NCBI GenBank assembly: GCA_004380135.1
Contig: QXCR01000015.1
Span: 248,001-312,000, forward strand
DNA length: 64,000 nt
DNA from: Stemphylium vesicarium
Taxonomy: Eukaryota > Ascomycota > Dothideomycetes > Pleosporales > Pleosporaceae
Reading direction: 5' to 3'
Position 1 is the first letter of the stretch. Every line of letters starts with the position of its first letter. Positions 42,701 to 54,547 of the stretch are shown here, in pieces. The translations under genes were made by a program, and so were the position numbers. The notes beneath the pieces were generated by a model that searched no databases, had not been told where the DNA came from, and saw nothing but the letters and a program-made list of their open reading frames with translations.

Positions 42701-44850
42701 TGTCGCTCTGGGGAACGCGAGCGATCGCTTTCAAAGTGCAGAGTAATCCACGGGAAACACAACCTGCCTTATTAGGAAAGTAAGCATTTTCACATGTCGC
42801 GGTGAACCCGCACTGTCGCTGTGCTGTTCGCGATCTGTCGCTTTCAACAGTGCAACGTAATCCACAGCAAAATGAAACCTACCATTTTAGGAAAGTAAGC
42901 ACAGACACGCGACGCAGTGAAACTGCACTTCGCTGTCGCTATCGCTGCTGACCGCGACCTGTCGCTGTTCGCATTGCGTTCAGAGTGCAACGCAATCAAC
43001 AGTATTCCGAACCTACCTTTTTAGGAAGGTGGTCTTGATATCACGTGTTACGATCAAAGTTTTGCTGTCGCTCTTGCGAGCGCGAAAATTTGCTTTCGAA
43101 GAGCGGGGCCAACACAGCAGTCTAAACCTTCTTCGCTGTTAGGAGGTCAACGCTATCCTACATTCAGAATATTTCGCTTTCAAAAACTGCTGCAATCCAC
43201 GGATATTCAAGACTTAACTTCTTGGGAAAGTAAGCACAGTCAGATGCCGAGGTTAAAGGGGTTCAAGGGCTCGCGCGGACAGCCAGCGACCGCGACCACG
43301 ACCGCGACAGCGACAGCAAAAGCGATCTTTCGCGGTCGCTGCCCAGCACAATCGACGGCAAAGCAAACCTACCTTGTTGGGAAGTCAGAAGCACATCTCC
43401 ATCCCGCGTCCAGAGGTGCTTGCCGTCGCTGTTGCTGTTCGCAAAAAATCGCTGTCGCTCTGCTGCTGCAATCAATGGTTATGCAAACCTACCCTGTTGG
43501 AAAATGAGCACCTTCCAGGGTTCGATGGCCATTGCTGTCGCTGACCGCGAAATCGCTGTCGCTGTTCGCAAAGAATCGCTGTCGGCTGCAGCAACCGACA
43601 GTTCTCAGAACTTACTTTTTCCAGTAAGAGACCACAGTCGCGTCTTGCGGTCAAGCTTGCACAGGTGCTGTTACTGTCGCTGTCGTTTTTGCGGTCTGCA
43701 AGATTATTGTCACTATCTATAGAATGTGCTATCGCTGTTGGCTAGGGTTTGTGTCGCTTTCCATAAGAATTGCTGTCACGGCCCATAAGAATCGCTTTTG
43801 CTGTCTTCAAGATCCGCCGTCGCTGTTCGCAAAACGTTCGCGAAACATCGCTGTCGGCCACCGCAATCCACGGCTCTCAGAACTTACCCTTCACGGAACA
43901 CATCATGCACGCGCCATGAGCAGGGGTTCGGCTCGCCCGGCCCTCGCCGTTCGCAAAACGTCGCAGCTGTTCGCAGCAATCCACGGCTTGCGAAGGCTAC
44001 CTAGATAGGCAATTCGCTTCCACTTCTTTGGACCTGTCTGCATGAACGCTTTTCAGCGCGCGAATCTACGGCGTTCACAAACTTACTCTGTAGGGTAATG
44101 CTGACAACCCCCCTGCTTGCTGCACTCCGCCAGCCGCGCGAATGCTTTGCTGTTCGCGATGGATCGCTGTCGGTTTCACCGCGTTCTACAGCCGCAATGC
44201 AAGTTGCCGTGATAGGAAAGTGGTCAAGTCACATGTTCCGAGTCTGCTGCGGCAGATATCCACGGTTGTTGCAAATTACTACAGTGGGAAGTTTGCAATC
44301 CATGTCTTGCATGTGCATGTCCGCCAGAGAGTTGGGCGCTATTCTCCGGGTTTCGCTGTTCTTGTCAGAAGCTGCAGTATCGCTCGAATTATCTATGCAG
44401 ACAGAAAACATGCTAAATCATTACTCGACATACAATCAACGTCTCAACGATAGTGGTTTGACTTGCGCGAAACCAGAATAGATGTTGTATCGCACTGAGC
44501 AGCCCCACATGCGTCTTCGCGACCGATCGCGGTGGTGTTCGCGATCCATCGCTTTCGCGGGAGTGCCGCAATCCACAGTCTTCACGTGGACTTACCCCAA
44601 CGGGCAACGACGATCTTGCCCATGTATCGTAATCGCGATTCTTTGCTTTTGCAAACCCTACCGCAATCCACGGGCCTTCGACACCTACCACAAGCGGAAG
44701 TTCCTGCAAAGCCCGCTAGAACAAAGCCAGTTAGAAGGCTGATGTCGATCTTTGCTGATTTCGGTATTCGCAATACGTCGCTTTGGCGAACGCGAAAAAT
44801 CGCTGTCGCGAGATAGTGCTGTAATCCATGGGTGTTCTTGTGTTACCGTA
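42700..44850. repeat. Degenerate satellite-like tandem array
   Basis: About 15 diverged units of roughly 60-200 bp. A good unit has three parts: a GC-rich block built of TCGCTGTCGCT, GCTGTTCGC and GCGATCGC; then GTGCAACGCAATCCACGG; then, after a short variable spacer, AACCTACC, a T-rich step and TTAGGAAAGTAAGCACA. The ATCCACGG core, or a close variant, recurs near 42746, 42859, 42994, 43195, 43351, 43470, 43593, 43864, 43978, 44068, 44258, 44571, 44663 and 44823. Units 1-2 keep the AACCTRCC...TTAGGAAAGTAAGCA tail best, while later units have decayed. No reading frame is kept across units. I do not recognise it as any known transposon, CRISPR or telomeric repeat. Confidence 0.75.
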
Positions 44851-45212
44851 TAAGGAAATGTAGGGAATGTACGTCTGCGTCCCAATCTGCCATAAGATGA
44901 AACAGTTTTACTTGGATAATCACTGTGCCTTGAGCCTGTTGCTTCTTCCGCGAAACGCCTGTGGCACAGTATATCGCTATTTTACGGCTTTCATTTTCAT
45001 GTATAATAGGCAGGCGGGTGTACGCGCGTGTCTTGGGCAAGACCCCACCGACAGATTTGAGAACTGGGTCTTTCGAGATGTAGAAAAAGTTCGAAGTAGC
45101 TGCTACATTGCTGACGCGTGAGCAAGTTCACAGATATGGGGATTTGAGAAGTGAAAAATAAAGGCGTAGCCGAACGGGCGCTAAGTATCATCATTTTCAC
45201 TATAATCTAGTA
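44851..45212. other. Intergenic, right flank of the repeat array
   Basis: No gene seen. It carries the 3' flank of the minus-strand gene at 45213. Confidence 0.5.
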
Positions 45213-46254
45213 TTATGGGAGCTTCTCTGCTGTCTCTCCCTTCTTTGCGGCCATCATCTGTCGGTACGCATCAATCATCTTCTGGCGCTCCTCACCCAGC
45301 TCCTCCCTCTTCCTCAGACTACCTGCTGAATTGGGTATATTCCCAACCTTTGCGCCAGCGCCATTCTTCACCTTGAAAATCTCCCTTGGTGCCTTTGTAA
45401 ACGTCGGGGGTGCATGCACGATATCATGAAGTCCTTTCCTCTCCTCCCGCTTCTTCTTGAGCGCTTCCCACTCGTCTTCGCTGTCATCGGCAACTTCTCC
45501 AACCCTCAGCTTCCGCTTGCCCTTCTTGACTTTCTTCTTCTTTCCGTCTACCATTCGCTTGGTGGGTAGGTCGGCTGTCTTGTCTTCCCACATGGCGTCC
45601 AGCTCATCTTCTTCCTCCTCTGCTAGTTCCCTCTTCTCCATTTCCTTCTCGCGCAACCTCGCTTCTTCCTCTCTCCATCCCTTTTGTAGACGCTTGAGAT
45701 GCCGTTCGTGCTTCGTAACCCTGTGATCGCTTAGACCGGCAACCTTCTTGCCAGACTTGTTTATTCCGGATAGTGGTAGAGCTTGGTCGACACGCGAACG
45801 GAAATCTGCCATAGACTCGCCAGGTTGAATCTTGAGCACGGCGTTCGATTGCGCAGGCTGCTCTTCGCTTTTGTTGTTCGCATTGTCCTTCTCCACATCT
45901 GGGACAGCAGCAGTAGCTTGTTGCTTCTTCTGTTTCTTGGTCTTCATCGCGCCGTCGTCGAGGCCTGAGCGCTTCTTCGGTCCGCTCTGGGAAAAGGCCA
46001 TGAGCCGTTGAAAGGCTTTGGGTGTGTCATCGGCGCCATAACCTTCAATCTGGGTTACTTTTCGCTTTTTGCCTTTCGGGGCGGTATTGAAGGTGCGCGC
46101 TTTGCCGACGGCGAGGGGAGCGGCGTGGACTGTGGGCGGGAGATTGAATCTACCGGACTTGTTAGGGCTGACATTGGGATGCTGGGAAAGAACGCGCCAT
46201 TGAGGTGACGTACTGCGACTCGTCCTCCTCGACGCGCTTGTGTTTGTGAGGCAT
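45213..46254 (-). CDS. Basic coiled-coil protein, probably nucleolar
   Basis: Exons on the minus strand: 46254-46214 and 46149-45213, with a 64-nt intron; 325 aa. It starts MPHKHKRVEEDESQ and continues FNLPPTVHAAPL, KGKKRKVTQIEGYGADDTP and KAFQRLM. Long Lys/Glu/Arg coiled-coil stretches follow (about 150-220), with an acidic patch (EEEEDELDAMWED) next to KKKKVKKGKRKLRVG. There is no membrane segment. The charge pattern resembles ribosome-biogenesis factors and the family seems conserved in fungi, but I cannot name it; the nucleolar role is inference. Confidence 0.85.
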
Positions 46255-47634
46255 TTTCGCTACTGTATGTGATATGGCATATGACGGCAGATGCAGGCGA
46301 CGCTCTGTTCGTTGTCGCAAAAAAGTTGCGGAGTTACTGCAGGGATTATAGTAAAGTGGGGCCTCGGCAATCTTGGCGGTGCTAGCACGTGTTACGCGGC
46401 TTCACCCCGCCTTCTGTATAGCAAAAACTGCTTGTGGCTTGACGGTCAGCCTCCCACTGGTCCATGTGGCTCATCTTCGGAGGATACTTCATTGAATGCT
46501 ATTTACGACCGACATACCGCCACAGTGAGGGATAAACTCCCATAGGCCTAGACCGCTGTCAGCTATACCCGGAGTCCCTCTTCGTGGAAACAACCCCTGC
46601 TTCGGGAATGTAGTAAGTTGAACTCGGAAGCTGTGCTGTCGAGATGAGACGAGGAGGCTGAATGCAGACTTTCGCAAATTCGACAGCATCTGGAACCTGT
46701 TGCGATGTGGTTCGGTCCGACAGCTCTCACATCGCAAGTCTAACGAAGCAAGACTGGGGAAAAGCCTCTCCAAATCAGGGTCACCGCATGTGCTTCAGGT
46801 GCACCCACTAGTCGATCAAGCTAAAGAACGTGCTCCTCTGCAGTATAACTATCGTGATCATCTGCTTGAGCCAGTGTCCACCTGAGTCGTTGAGTCGTTA
46901 GCCCTTGCCCATCGTGTATCCAACTTTTGCTTTCTTTAGCCAATCATCAACCCAGGTCGTGTTGCGTGCCGAACCTCGCTCTCCAGGCCGCGCACCAGTT
47001 CTCGAAGATACAGCACACTCGTGGGAGAATTGCTGGGCACTGTGGACCCCTCTTCGAAGACTACGGTATCTGTCACCCACAGATCATCCACCCTTCGAGC
47101 TTGTAGTCTGCAGCTCCTTTCGATTTTTGGCTGGTCGGTCGCACCCCGTTTCGCAATAAGAGTCTCCTTACAGCCGGTCCCTCTGTTCGCCAACACCAAG
47201 CTACGAAACCGCATCTTTTTTTCTCTCCCTCCTAACTCTTTGCATTACGCGGCAAGCGTTTGACGAGCGTTGAGAGAAGTGGACCCTGCATCTGCGCGGC
47301 TCTTATCACCCGCGGAAGAAGTGCACTGCCCCGGTCTAGCAGCCTCCGAACTCAAAGGCGGAACATTGACAGTCTGGATTTCGCGGTAAAACCCCCGTGG
47401 CGCCTTTGACCGACTATCGAACAGGAAGGTGTCTAGAAGAGGGTCCCGTTTAGAATTCTACTTTCGTAGAACACCGCCGACACACCTCATCCTTCCATTA
47501 CGGCTCCGAGAGAGGACGACGAGGACGACTAAAGGAGTGCAGCGCGCAATCGATACCGGTCGCACTTGCCCCACGCTCAGGGTCCGACAACAGATCGTGC
47601 AAGATCCGCATCGGCAATTGGCTCGTGCCTGACC
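46255..47634. other. Intergenic divergent region
   Basis: 1.4 kb between the start codons of two divergent genes. It holds both promoters; no gene is supported. Confidence 0.5.
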
Positions 47635-49151
47635 ATGGCCGGAACACCATATTCACCCACCACCCAGCCTCTTTTGCGCCATTGCTCTCCCGTCTCCGAC
47701 ATATCCTTTTCCATCAAGATATCTCCTCATGTGTCCCTTCGTGCGCTAGAAGATGGCGAAGATTCTGCCTTCAGTTCTGACGACGAGGAGTTAAGGCCAC
47801 GACCCGGGTTTTGGCAACGGCTGAGGATGAGCCTCAGGAGACGGAATGGGAAGTCGCGCGTCGACGATGACCTTGGACGTGTGCGATTACCGGACGAGAA
47901 GAAGCAAACGAAGAGATATCGACTGAAGAAGAAGCATGCTACCAGGGCATGTGTTATAATACCTTTGCTGGTTGTTATCTTCTTGTAAGTACCTGTCAGA
48001 CAAGTCTAGCTTCCGCTCGTTTCCGCCCCGTGGCTGCATATCAGTCTTTCATTCGAGGGGAGACCCTGCAATCTTGCAGTTATGGCCCTGTCGTGTCCTG
48101 GTAATTGGAGAGACGATGTGCTAACTTCGTTAGTGGTGTTCTTCACATTGTCAATGTGTTCCTGGGCTACATCCCCACCTTCCTGGATGACCATGTACTA
48201 CCCAACTTCGACTGGAGCCAACCGGACCAATCGAATCTACTCGACATCACACGGGACGTAGTACCTGTGCCATGTCACTCACACAACGACTACTGGCGTC
48301 GAGTCCCGCTTTACGACGCCCTCCGTTGGGGCTGCACCGGCGTGGAAGCCGACGTCTGGCTCTTCGACGACGAGCTCTTCGTCGGCCACAACACCAACGC
48401 ACTAAAGCAAGACAAAACTTTTATTTCAATGTATGTTGATCCACTGGAGAAGATGCTCGACCACAAGAACACCATCAGCGAATTCGCCAACCCATCCACC
48501 ATCAAAAATGGCATCTTCGACACCGAGCCCTCTCAAACCCTCGTTCTACTCGTCGACTTCAAAAACAACGGCCGCGACATCTTCCCCGTAGTCTCCCAGC
48601 AACTCTCCTCACTGCGTGAAAAGCGGTACCTGACCTACTTCGACGGCGTATCCACAATCCCCGGCGCCATCACAGTAGTAGCAACCGGAAACGCACCTTT
48701 CGATCTCATCACCGCAAACTCAACGTACCGCGACATCTTCTTCGACGCACCACTAGACAAACTGCAAGACACCTCTTCCTCGTCTTCAAAAACCGTACTC
48801 AGCAAGCGCTGGGGCGGCGGCCAAGGCACCGTCGGCACAACACCAACCTCACACTTCGACAGCACAAACTCCTACTACGCCTCTGTCAACTTTGGCCGCT
48901 CCATTGGATGGCTATGGTTCGGCCGCATGACTGACTCTCAACTCGACAAGATCCGCGCTCAGATCGCTAGTGCGGAGGCGAGGGGCCTCAAAGCTAGGTA
49001 CTGGAGCGCGCCCAAGTGGCCCGTTGGGCTGCGCAATCGCGTCTGGAAGGTGCTTGTCGAGGAGGGTGTGGGGTACCTGAATGGTGATGATTTGAGGGGC
49101 ATGACGCGCTTGGATTGGGGGGTTAGGAAGCATTGGGGTGTGCTTGGTTGA
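47635..49151 (+). CDS. AIM6: Aim6-like PLC-type phosphodiesterase
   Basis: Exons 47635-47984 and 48134-49151; the intron is 149 nt, with CTAAC close to the acceptor; 455 aa. The N-terminal cytosolic part is charged and Ser/Arg-rich. A single membrane anchor spans the splice junction (ACVIIPLLVVIFF|GVLHIVNVFLGY). The rest is the PLC-like/GDPD-like TIM barrel with the active-site-type motifs HSHNDYWRR and GVEADVWL, then LVLLVDFKNNGRD. It matches the fungal Aim6 family (altered inheritance of mitochondria), whose substrate is unknown. An alternative name would be glycerophosphodiester-like phosphodiesterase. Confidence 0.88.
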
Positions 49152-49586
49152 TTATGGGGTTTTATGGTTACGTTTTATGTGGACGCGAGTGCGATGTTTT
49201 TTTACGCTGGAGGATAGATACCATGTACTAAGATAGATGAAAGATGAATGATACCCGAATGTTTCTCAACGACTTGCTCTGCTTCATGGTGGCATGGTCG
49301 TTACCGTAGGATGAGTGACACGGTTTTGGGCGGGGGTGTACGGCCACGGAATCCTAGTTGAGGAGGAAGAATGAACAATGCATATGAGTAGTGATCTCTT
49401 CATCCATACATCAAGAAAAAGAAAATAAGAAGCGTAGTTTTCCCCCGTTCCTTAATGACCACTCCGCTTCTCTTCGTCAAAGAACTTACGCCTATAGCGC
49501 CATACAGTCTATAAAGCCCAACACTTGCAATATAAGTAGCCCTATCCATGGATTCATCTCATCAAGCCTCTTCATCACACGTAAAA
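49152..49586. other. Convergent 3' region between AIM6 and MGM1
   Basis: 3' flanks of two convergent genes; nothing further is seen. Confidence 0.5.
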
Positions 49587-52555
49587 CTAGAACCAACCCT
49601 TCTTCCTCCGGTCAGCCCTGTCCTCACGCCCCCGACTCATCATGCGCTTCTCCCTCTGTTCCAGCTGGCGCAGACCCTCCATCTCCTTCAACACATGCTC
49701 GAGAAGATCCTTGCGGCGCACGACATCGAGATGGCGCTTAATCTTGGGGTCTTCCTTTGCGAAGCGGTCGATTTCTTCTTGAGAAAGACCGCGGCCTAGA
49801 CGGGCGTCGAGTTCGCGGGGGAACTGCGTGAGATGTTAGCACTGTAATCATGGGTCGGTTTTTGAGTAGGTAGAGGTCGTAGGGGTTGACGTACAATGTA
49901 GTAAAACTTGGATAGCAACTCGGCGTCAAGGAACAGGTCGGCGGTGGTAGTGAGCTTATCTGCTACAGCATCGAGGAAGACTTCGGGGCAGTGGTATTTG
50001 TTCTTTTTGCTGGCGCACTGCTTGCTCTTGATAGCCATGAGGCGGAGCTTCAGAACGTCGATGCGGTCGCGGAGGAAGACAGCTTCTCGGCCTACAAACA
50101 TTGTTAGCTTTCTGTATGATTGGAGGAGACTAGATGAAAGGCTTACCCTTAGCAAGAAGTGCAGAGCTGAAGCCTCCAGCACCACCTACGCCATCGCCCT
50201 CAAGAACGACTTGGCCACTTCGTACACGGTCGATGAAGGTCATGACATCCCTGACCCTCTTGCGACCGCCAACTTGTTCCTCAAGCTGCTTGACAGCAGA
50301 CTCTACTACCTTGAGCTCATCCTTGAGCACTGCAGTCACGTTCTCACGACCCTTGGCCCATTCGTTGTCCTCGACTTCGATGCGGTATTTGTAGGGCTTG
50401 ATGCAAATCTCCAGCTCATCAGAGATGTCGTAAGAGAGATCTTTTAGTATCGAAGTGGAGGCATCGGTGATAGCTTGACGGGCGAATGGATGAGCAGCGA
50501 AACGCGAATTCGTGATAAGGCGGTCGATGTGTGCTTGAAGTGCGTTGGCGACGACGTTGGTAGCTAGACGTCCTACACCGAGCTTTGTCAGGGCAGCGCT
50601 AGAGCTGTCCAGCTTGATCTGCCAGATCTGATCCTCGCCTTCAATGTCTGCCTTTGCAAGATTGGTGAGAGGATCGGTTTCAGGGAAGGGGACGCTGAGG
50701 TCATCAAACGGCCTGTTCCAGTAGCGCTGGGCAAGCAAGTTGAGCACTTGCTGGTCGAGCTCGTGCTTGAGCAGGTCGCGAACTTGCTGACGGCCAAACT
50801 GATCTGTGAAGCCGCGGAATGAGTGCTTGAAAGCGTCAAGTGACTCGGCGAGGTACGACTCGGCGCTGATAGGCCGCTCGTTGTACTGAACCTTGTACTC
50901 GTACCTGGCTTCTTCAAGCTCTCGTTGGATAGCCTCGCTCGTTGTCTTGAGGCTACCCGCCATGGTCTGCTCGAGCACATGCATGAGCTTCTTCTTGAGG
51001 TTCTGGGTGCCTACGGCCAGCTCTGATCCATCTGAGAACTCAGGATGAGATCCAAAGTACGCGTTTTCGTTCTTGGTAATGGCATTTGAGATGTTGCCGT
51101 TGCCGCGACTAAATAGCTTGGAGCCGCCTGCACCAGCGGGTACACGGCATACTACGCCAACGTATCCTAACCGAAGGGCATACTTCTGGTCGTTCAACAG
51201 ACTAGCACCACGCTCGGCATCTACAAGATCCATCTTGGTGATGACACCGATGGTTCGCTCACCACGGGGGTCCATTCTCCTTGAAGCTCGCAGCGCGGTG
51301 CTGTTAGCCAGATCCACATCTGCCGCTGAAATGGCGAGAATAACATTGGGTGCCCTGATATACTTTTCGCAAAGCTGCGCAATCTTCTCCTTGAGCTGCG
51401 GGGGCTGATCCCGACCGACAACCTGAATGTAGCCTGGGAGATCGATCAAGGAGAGATCAGGCACATTTGGCGAGTATATCCTTAGCTGGATGGGGTCGTC
51501 GGATACACAATCGGTAGCGGGGACAGCGAGATTCAGGTCCGTCAGCGTCTTTTGCACTTGGCTGAAGTCTGTGACCTTGCCCAGGCCAATAGCAGGAAAT
51601 TCACAGTATTCGGCGCGCGCATCGGGTGTGTTGACGAGGGTGAGTTCGATGGGTCGTCGCGTCACCATGTTGTGGCCCTTGGGAAGAAATTCGTGGCCCA
51701 CGATGGCCTCGAGCACCGAGCTCTTTCCTGAGGATTGCGATCCGATAACGACAATGGATGGCAGCGTAAGCGATTCGGATTGTCCAACCGTCTGCAACAG
51801 CCCCCGTATCTCAATCATCTTCTTGGTGAGCATCATCATCTGCTCGTCCCGTGCAATCTTCTCTCCCTGCGGCCTGTCCTCTTCGTCATCTTCTTGCGAG
51901 TATCCGAAAGCAGCGGCTCCGGATGCACCAGCCGCTGCAGCGCCAGAGCCGCTCTGCTTGGGCTCCTCCGGGCCTCTACCGCCACCATTGCCCCCCGCGC
52001 CACCAGATTCGTCCTTGGCGAGTAGTTTCTGCAGCCATTCCGGGTACTGCACGCTTTCGAGTTCGTCCTTGGTTGACTTGAAGCCCTTTTCTATCTGGTC
52101 GAAGAATCCATTCGCTGTGCTGAGAGCCCCGCCCGCAAATTCGGAGGCGCCGTCCTTGGTTCGGTGGAAGAGATCGAGTGCAAAGGTTCCCGCCTCTGTT
52201 GCCTGTCAGCATTACCTTACAATGATCATTTCATGCATTCACACATACGGCCAGCCTGGTACTGGATGTACGAGACACCAGCAATAACAGCGCCTCCCGC
52301 AGCCGCGCCCACGGTCGCGAACTTGCCCACAAGCTTCGGTATTACCCTTGCAAATGAGATGGATCGTGTGGCGGGGATGTTGTGCAGCGCGTAGCTACCG
52401 AGCGGCCACGGTCGCCGCTTCACCAGCCGAATACCGGCTTCATTTCGCAGGAGTCCGCCGGCGGGCAGCGAGTGTGTGGTGTAGAGGCGTGGTGTGAGAA
52501 GCGGTGTACGGCGTGCGAGGGTGGAAAGGCGGCCCGCGACGAGCCTGCCGCTCAT
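49587..52555 (-). CDS. MGM1: Mitochondrial inner-membrane dynamin-like GTPase Mgm1
   Basis: OPA1-family GTPase for inner membrane fusion and cristae shape. Exons on the minus strand: 52555-52249, 52195-50147, 50091-49895, 49823-49587; introns 53, 55 and 71 nt; 929 aa. It has an Arg-rich presequence (MSGRLVAGRLSTLARR) and a membrane segment about 75-98. Dynamin motifs are G1 GSQSSGKSS at about 254-262, G3 DLPG near 354 and G4 TKMD near 422, followed by stalk and GED-like C-terminal regions. A low-complexity Gly/Ala/Ser stretch lies between the anchor and the GTPase domain. In the first intron, two acceptors (GACAG and CAACAG) lie 7 nt apart; only the downstream one keeps the frame. Confidence 0.95.
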
Positions 52556-52933
52556 GTTTGCGACGAGGAAGAGACGAGGAAGGTTTTTCGTTGTAGCATA
52601 GGATCAGGTGTTTAGGCTATCAGACGCGGTTTGCAAGGTTGCACACGAAGATGCGGCTATGCACGTCACACTTGACTTTCGGTGCGCTGAGCGAGGTGCT
52701 TGGGCCAATGCACCCGCGTGGGGCACCCATGATGCCCGCCTTCCAGTCGTTGGGCCATGCCATAATGGACAACACATGAACTAGACAGCTCAACGTTTCA
52801 ACAACCTTGGAAATGAATCTTCGCCGGGATTTATCCTCGTCAAGAGTTCCCTTGCCTGGCCAAATAGTATTCGTCTTCATCCAATTTTCACATGTCCATG
52901 GTTGTATCAAATAGGTATCGTCCAGGGCAAGCC
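52556..52933. other. Intergenic, MGM1 promoter and UreD 3' flank
   Basis: A short gap between two minus-strand genes. No feature recognised. Confidence 0.5.
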
Positions 52934-53953
52934 TCACTTCAAACATAAGATCGCCCTCTCGCCAACAGTCCGCAGCAGTGAGCCTTCTTCCTTGATCATA
53001 TCCCTTAGCCAGTTCCGTGAGCCTTCTACTTCTCTGCTTGCAAACTTGACTAGTACGAAGCCTCTCACATTTGCTGCGCTCCATATTAAACCGTCCGCCT
53101 TCTCTCGTTGCTGCCTCTCATATCGCCTCTGCTCGTGCGGTAGAAGTTCAGGCTGCACGCTATCGCCCCAATTCCTTCCCCCAATACGCGGTAGAGCCTC
53201 AAACTCATCCAAGAAAAACTTGGAAAGCAATGAGAAGATCGGCCCGCGGATAATCAACGTGCCAAACACTGAGTAATTATCCATGCGTGAAGAGAGTGGC
53301 ATTCCGGTTTTGCCATATTTATCAAGAATCAGATTATCCCGAACGAGGAGTCTTTTACACCCTGCTTCATCTATCGTCCACACTTCATTCCGGCTTTTGT
53401 ATGCAAAGATGTCCCAGTTCTCGCCTCGTGCGGAGCGGCCACTGGTCACCCAGTCGCACACACAAAGATTGCCTTGCTCTTTCTCGAGATGGTAGATCTG
53501 AGACTGCGAGAAAGCTGTGTGGGCGAAAGGTTGCACTGGATCTGGAAGGTAGACCAGGGCGGAGTCATGCTTGAGATGTACCGTCATGTGCTGTCGTGAG
53601 ACCAGGTCTGGACTGGGCGTCTTGAAGATCTTGGTCGAGCCTTGAGTCAACAAGATGAGTCGTGTGTTACTGTCTAGTCTGACCTCCAGGTCTATACTAT
53701 CTCCAGCAACGATACCGCCGCCATAGGTGAGAAGGAAGACTGTATGTATTAGACGAGGTATTGCAGCCCCGACCTCATCGTTTCCTCCTTCGCCAGAATT
53801 TGGTGGTGGTAAAGGGTCTGGTGCGACCAACTTGAGTGGGTATTGGTAAGAGACAGTACGAAGAACAGGCTGGTCTGGAGGAATGATATCGACAACAATG
53901 GATCCATGGCCGGGCTTAGATGTAGAGGCCCCAAAAGGTGAGGTAAAAGACAT
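52934..53953 (-). CDS. ureD: Urease accessory protein UreD
   Basis: Single-exon, 339 aa from ATG at 53953. UreD/UreH binds apo-urease and, with UreF and UreG, helps load nickel. Family landmarks are HTVFLLTYGGGIVAGDSIDL, LLTQGSTKIFKT, LVYLPDPVQPFAHTAFSQ and SRNEVWTIDE, then ERAILCLK at the C-terminus. The length is normal for fungal UreD. A Pro/Gly-rich loop (PPPNSGEGGNDE) is inserted near residue 50. It is cytosolic. Urease itself is not in this window. Two GATA-type sites upstream suggest nitrogen control. Confidence 0.94.
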   Translation of the reverse strand: MSFTSPFGASTSKPGHGSIVVDIIPPDQPVLRTVSYQYPLKLVAPDPLPPPNSGEGGNDEVGAAIPRLIHTVFLLTYGGGIVAGDSIDLEVRLDSNTRLILLTQGSTKIFKTPSPDLVSRQHMTVHLKHDSALVYLPDPVQPFAHTAFSQSQIYHLEKEQGNLCVCDWVTSGRSARGENWDIFAYKSRNEVWTIDEAGCKRLLVRDNLILDKYGKTGMPLSSRMDNYSVFGTLIIRGPIFSLLSKFFLDEFEALPRIGGRNWGDSVQPELLPHEQRRYERQQREKADGLIWSAANVRGFVLVKFASREVEGSRNWLRDMIKEEGSLLRTVGERAILCLK

Positions 53954-54547
53954 GGCGCGTTGCTATCGGAGCCCAAGATCGATCATCTTGAGGAATTGCA
54001 GATACTTAGCTTAGAGATCATTTGTCGGGGACTCGAGGAAAGCACATACAACTCTGGTGAATGGATCTGATGTGCAGACGCAGTCCCCGATATGGCTTTT
54101 CCCAGAGGGAAGAACGATAAGCACAACAGGTGCGCACTTACCACGTCGATAAGCGTGAGCGCGGGCCCATACGCCAAGACGCGATGCGGGGCGGCGTTCC
54201 CAACTCTCCGGACTCTTTTTTTGCAGCTTGTAGGACCCCACCAAAGCGCAGCAGCCACAATATCTACCGATTCGACGACAATCTGCACGCGTTCGAAACT
54301 CGCTGTGGACGCCCTCGCGCAAGAACACGAACTAGAGATTTCTCATTTCTGTCTGAGTATACCGGCCTCCAAGTGCGCCAATCCGACCCCGCTGTCAGCT
54401 AGAGCCAGTTAGATCTTCCCGAGCTAGCCCAGCACCCAGTCGCAGCGCGCGTTCGAAACGCTGTTGCGCCACCTTTGACATGCCTTGAAACCACCTCGCC
54501 TTCTTTTCATTCACGTACGGCAGCAGGAAGGGGTCGGTCGGGGCACC
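53954..54547. promoter_or_regulatory. Divergent UreD/TFC3 promoter with two GATA sites
   Basis: CGATAAG is found at 54115-54121 and 54147-54153, both fitting the HGATAR consensus bound by AreA/Nit2 nitrogen regulators, which favour closely spaced pairs. They lie about 165-200 bp upstream of the UreD start. Binding is inferred only from sequence and gene function. Confidence 0.45.

Noticed and set aside
42700..44850. CRISPR array or coding tandem repeat
   Set aside because: Eukaryotic setting, repeats are degenerate and of uneven spacing, and no frame is kept between units.
51490..52287. 265-codon plus-strand frame over MGM1
   Set aside because: Antisense shadow of the conserved dynamin frame.
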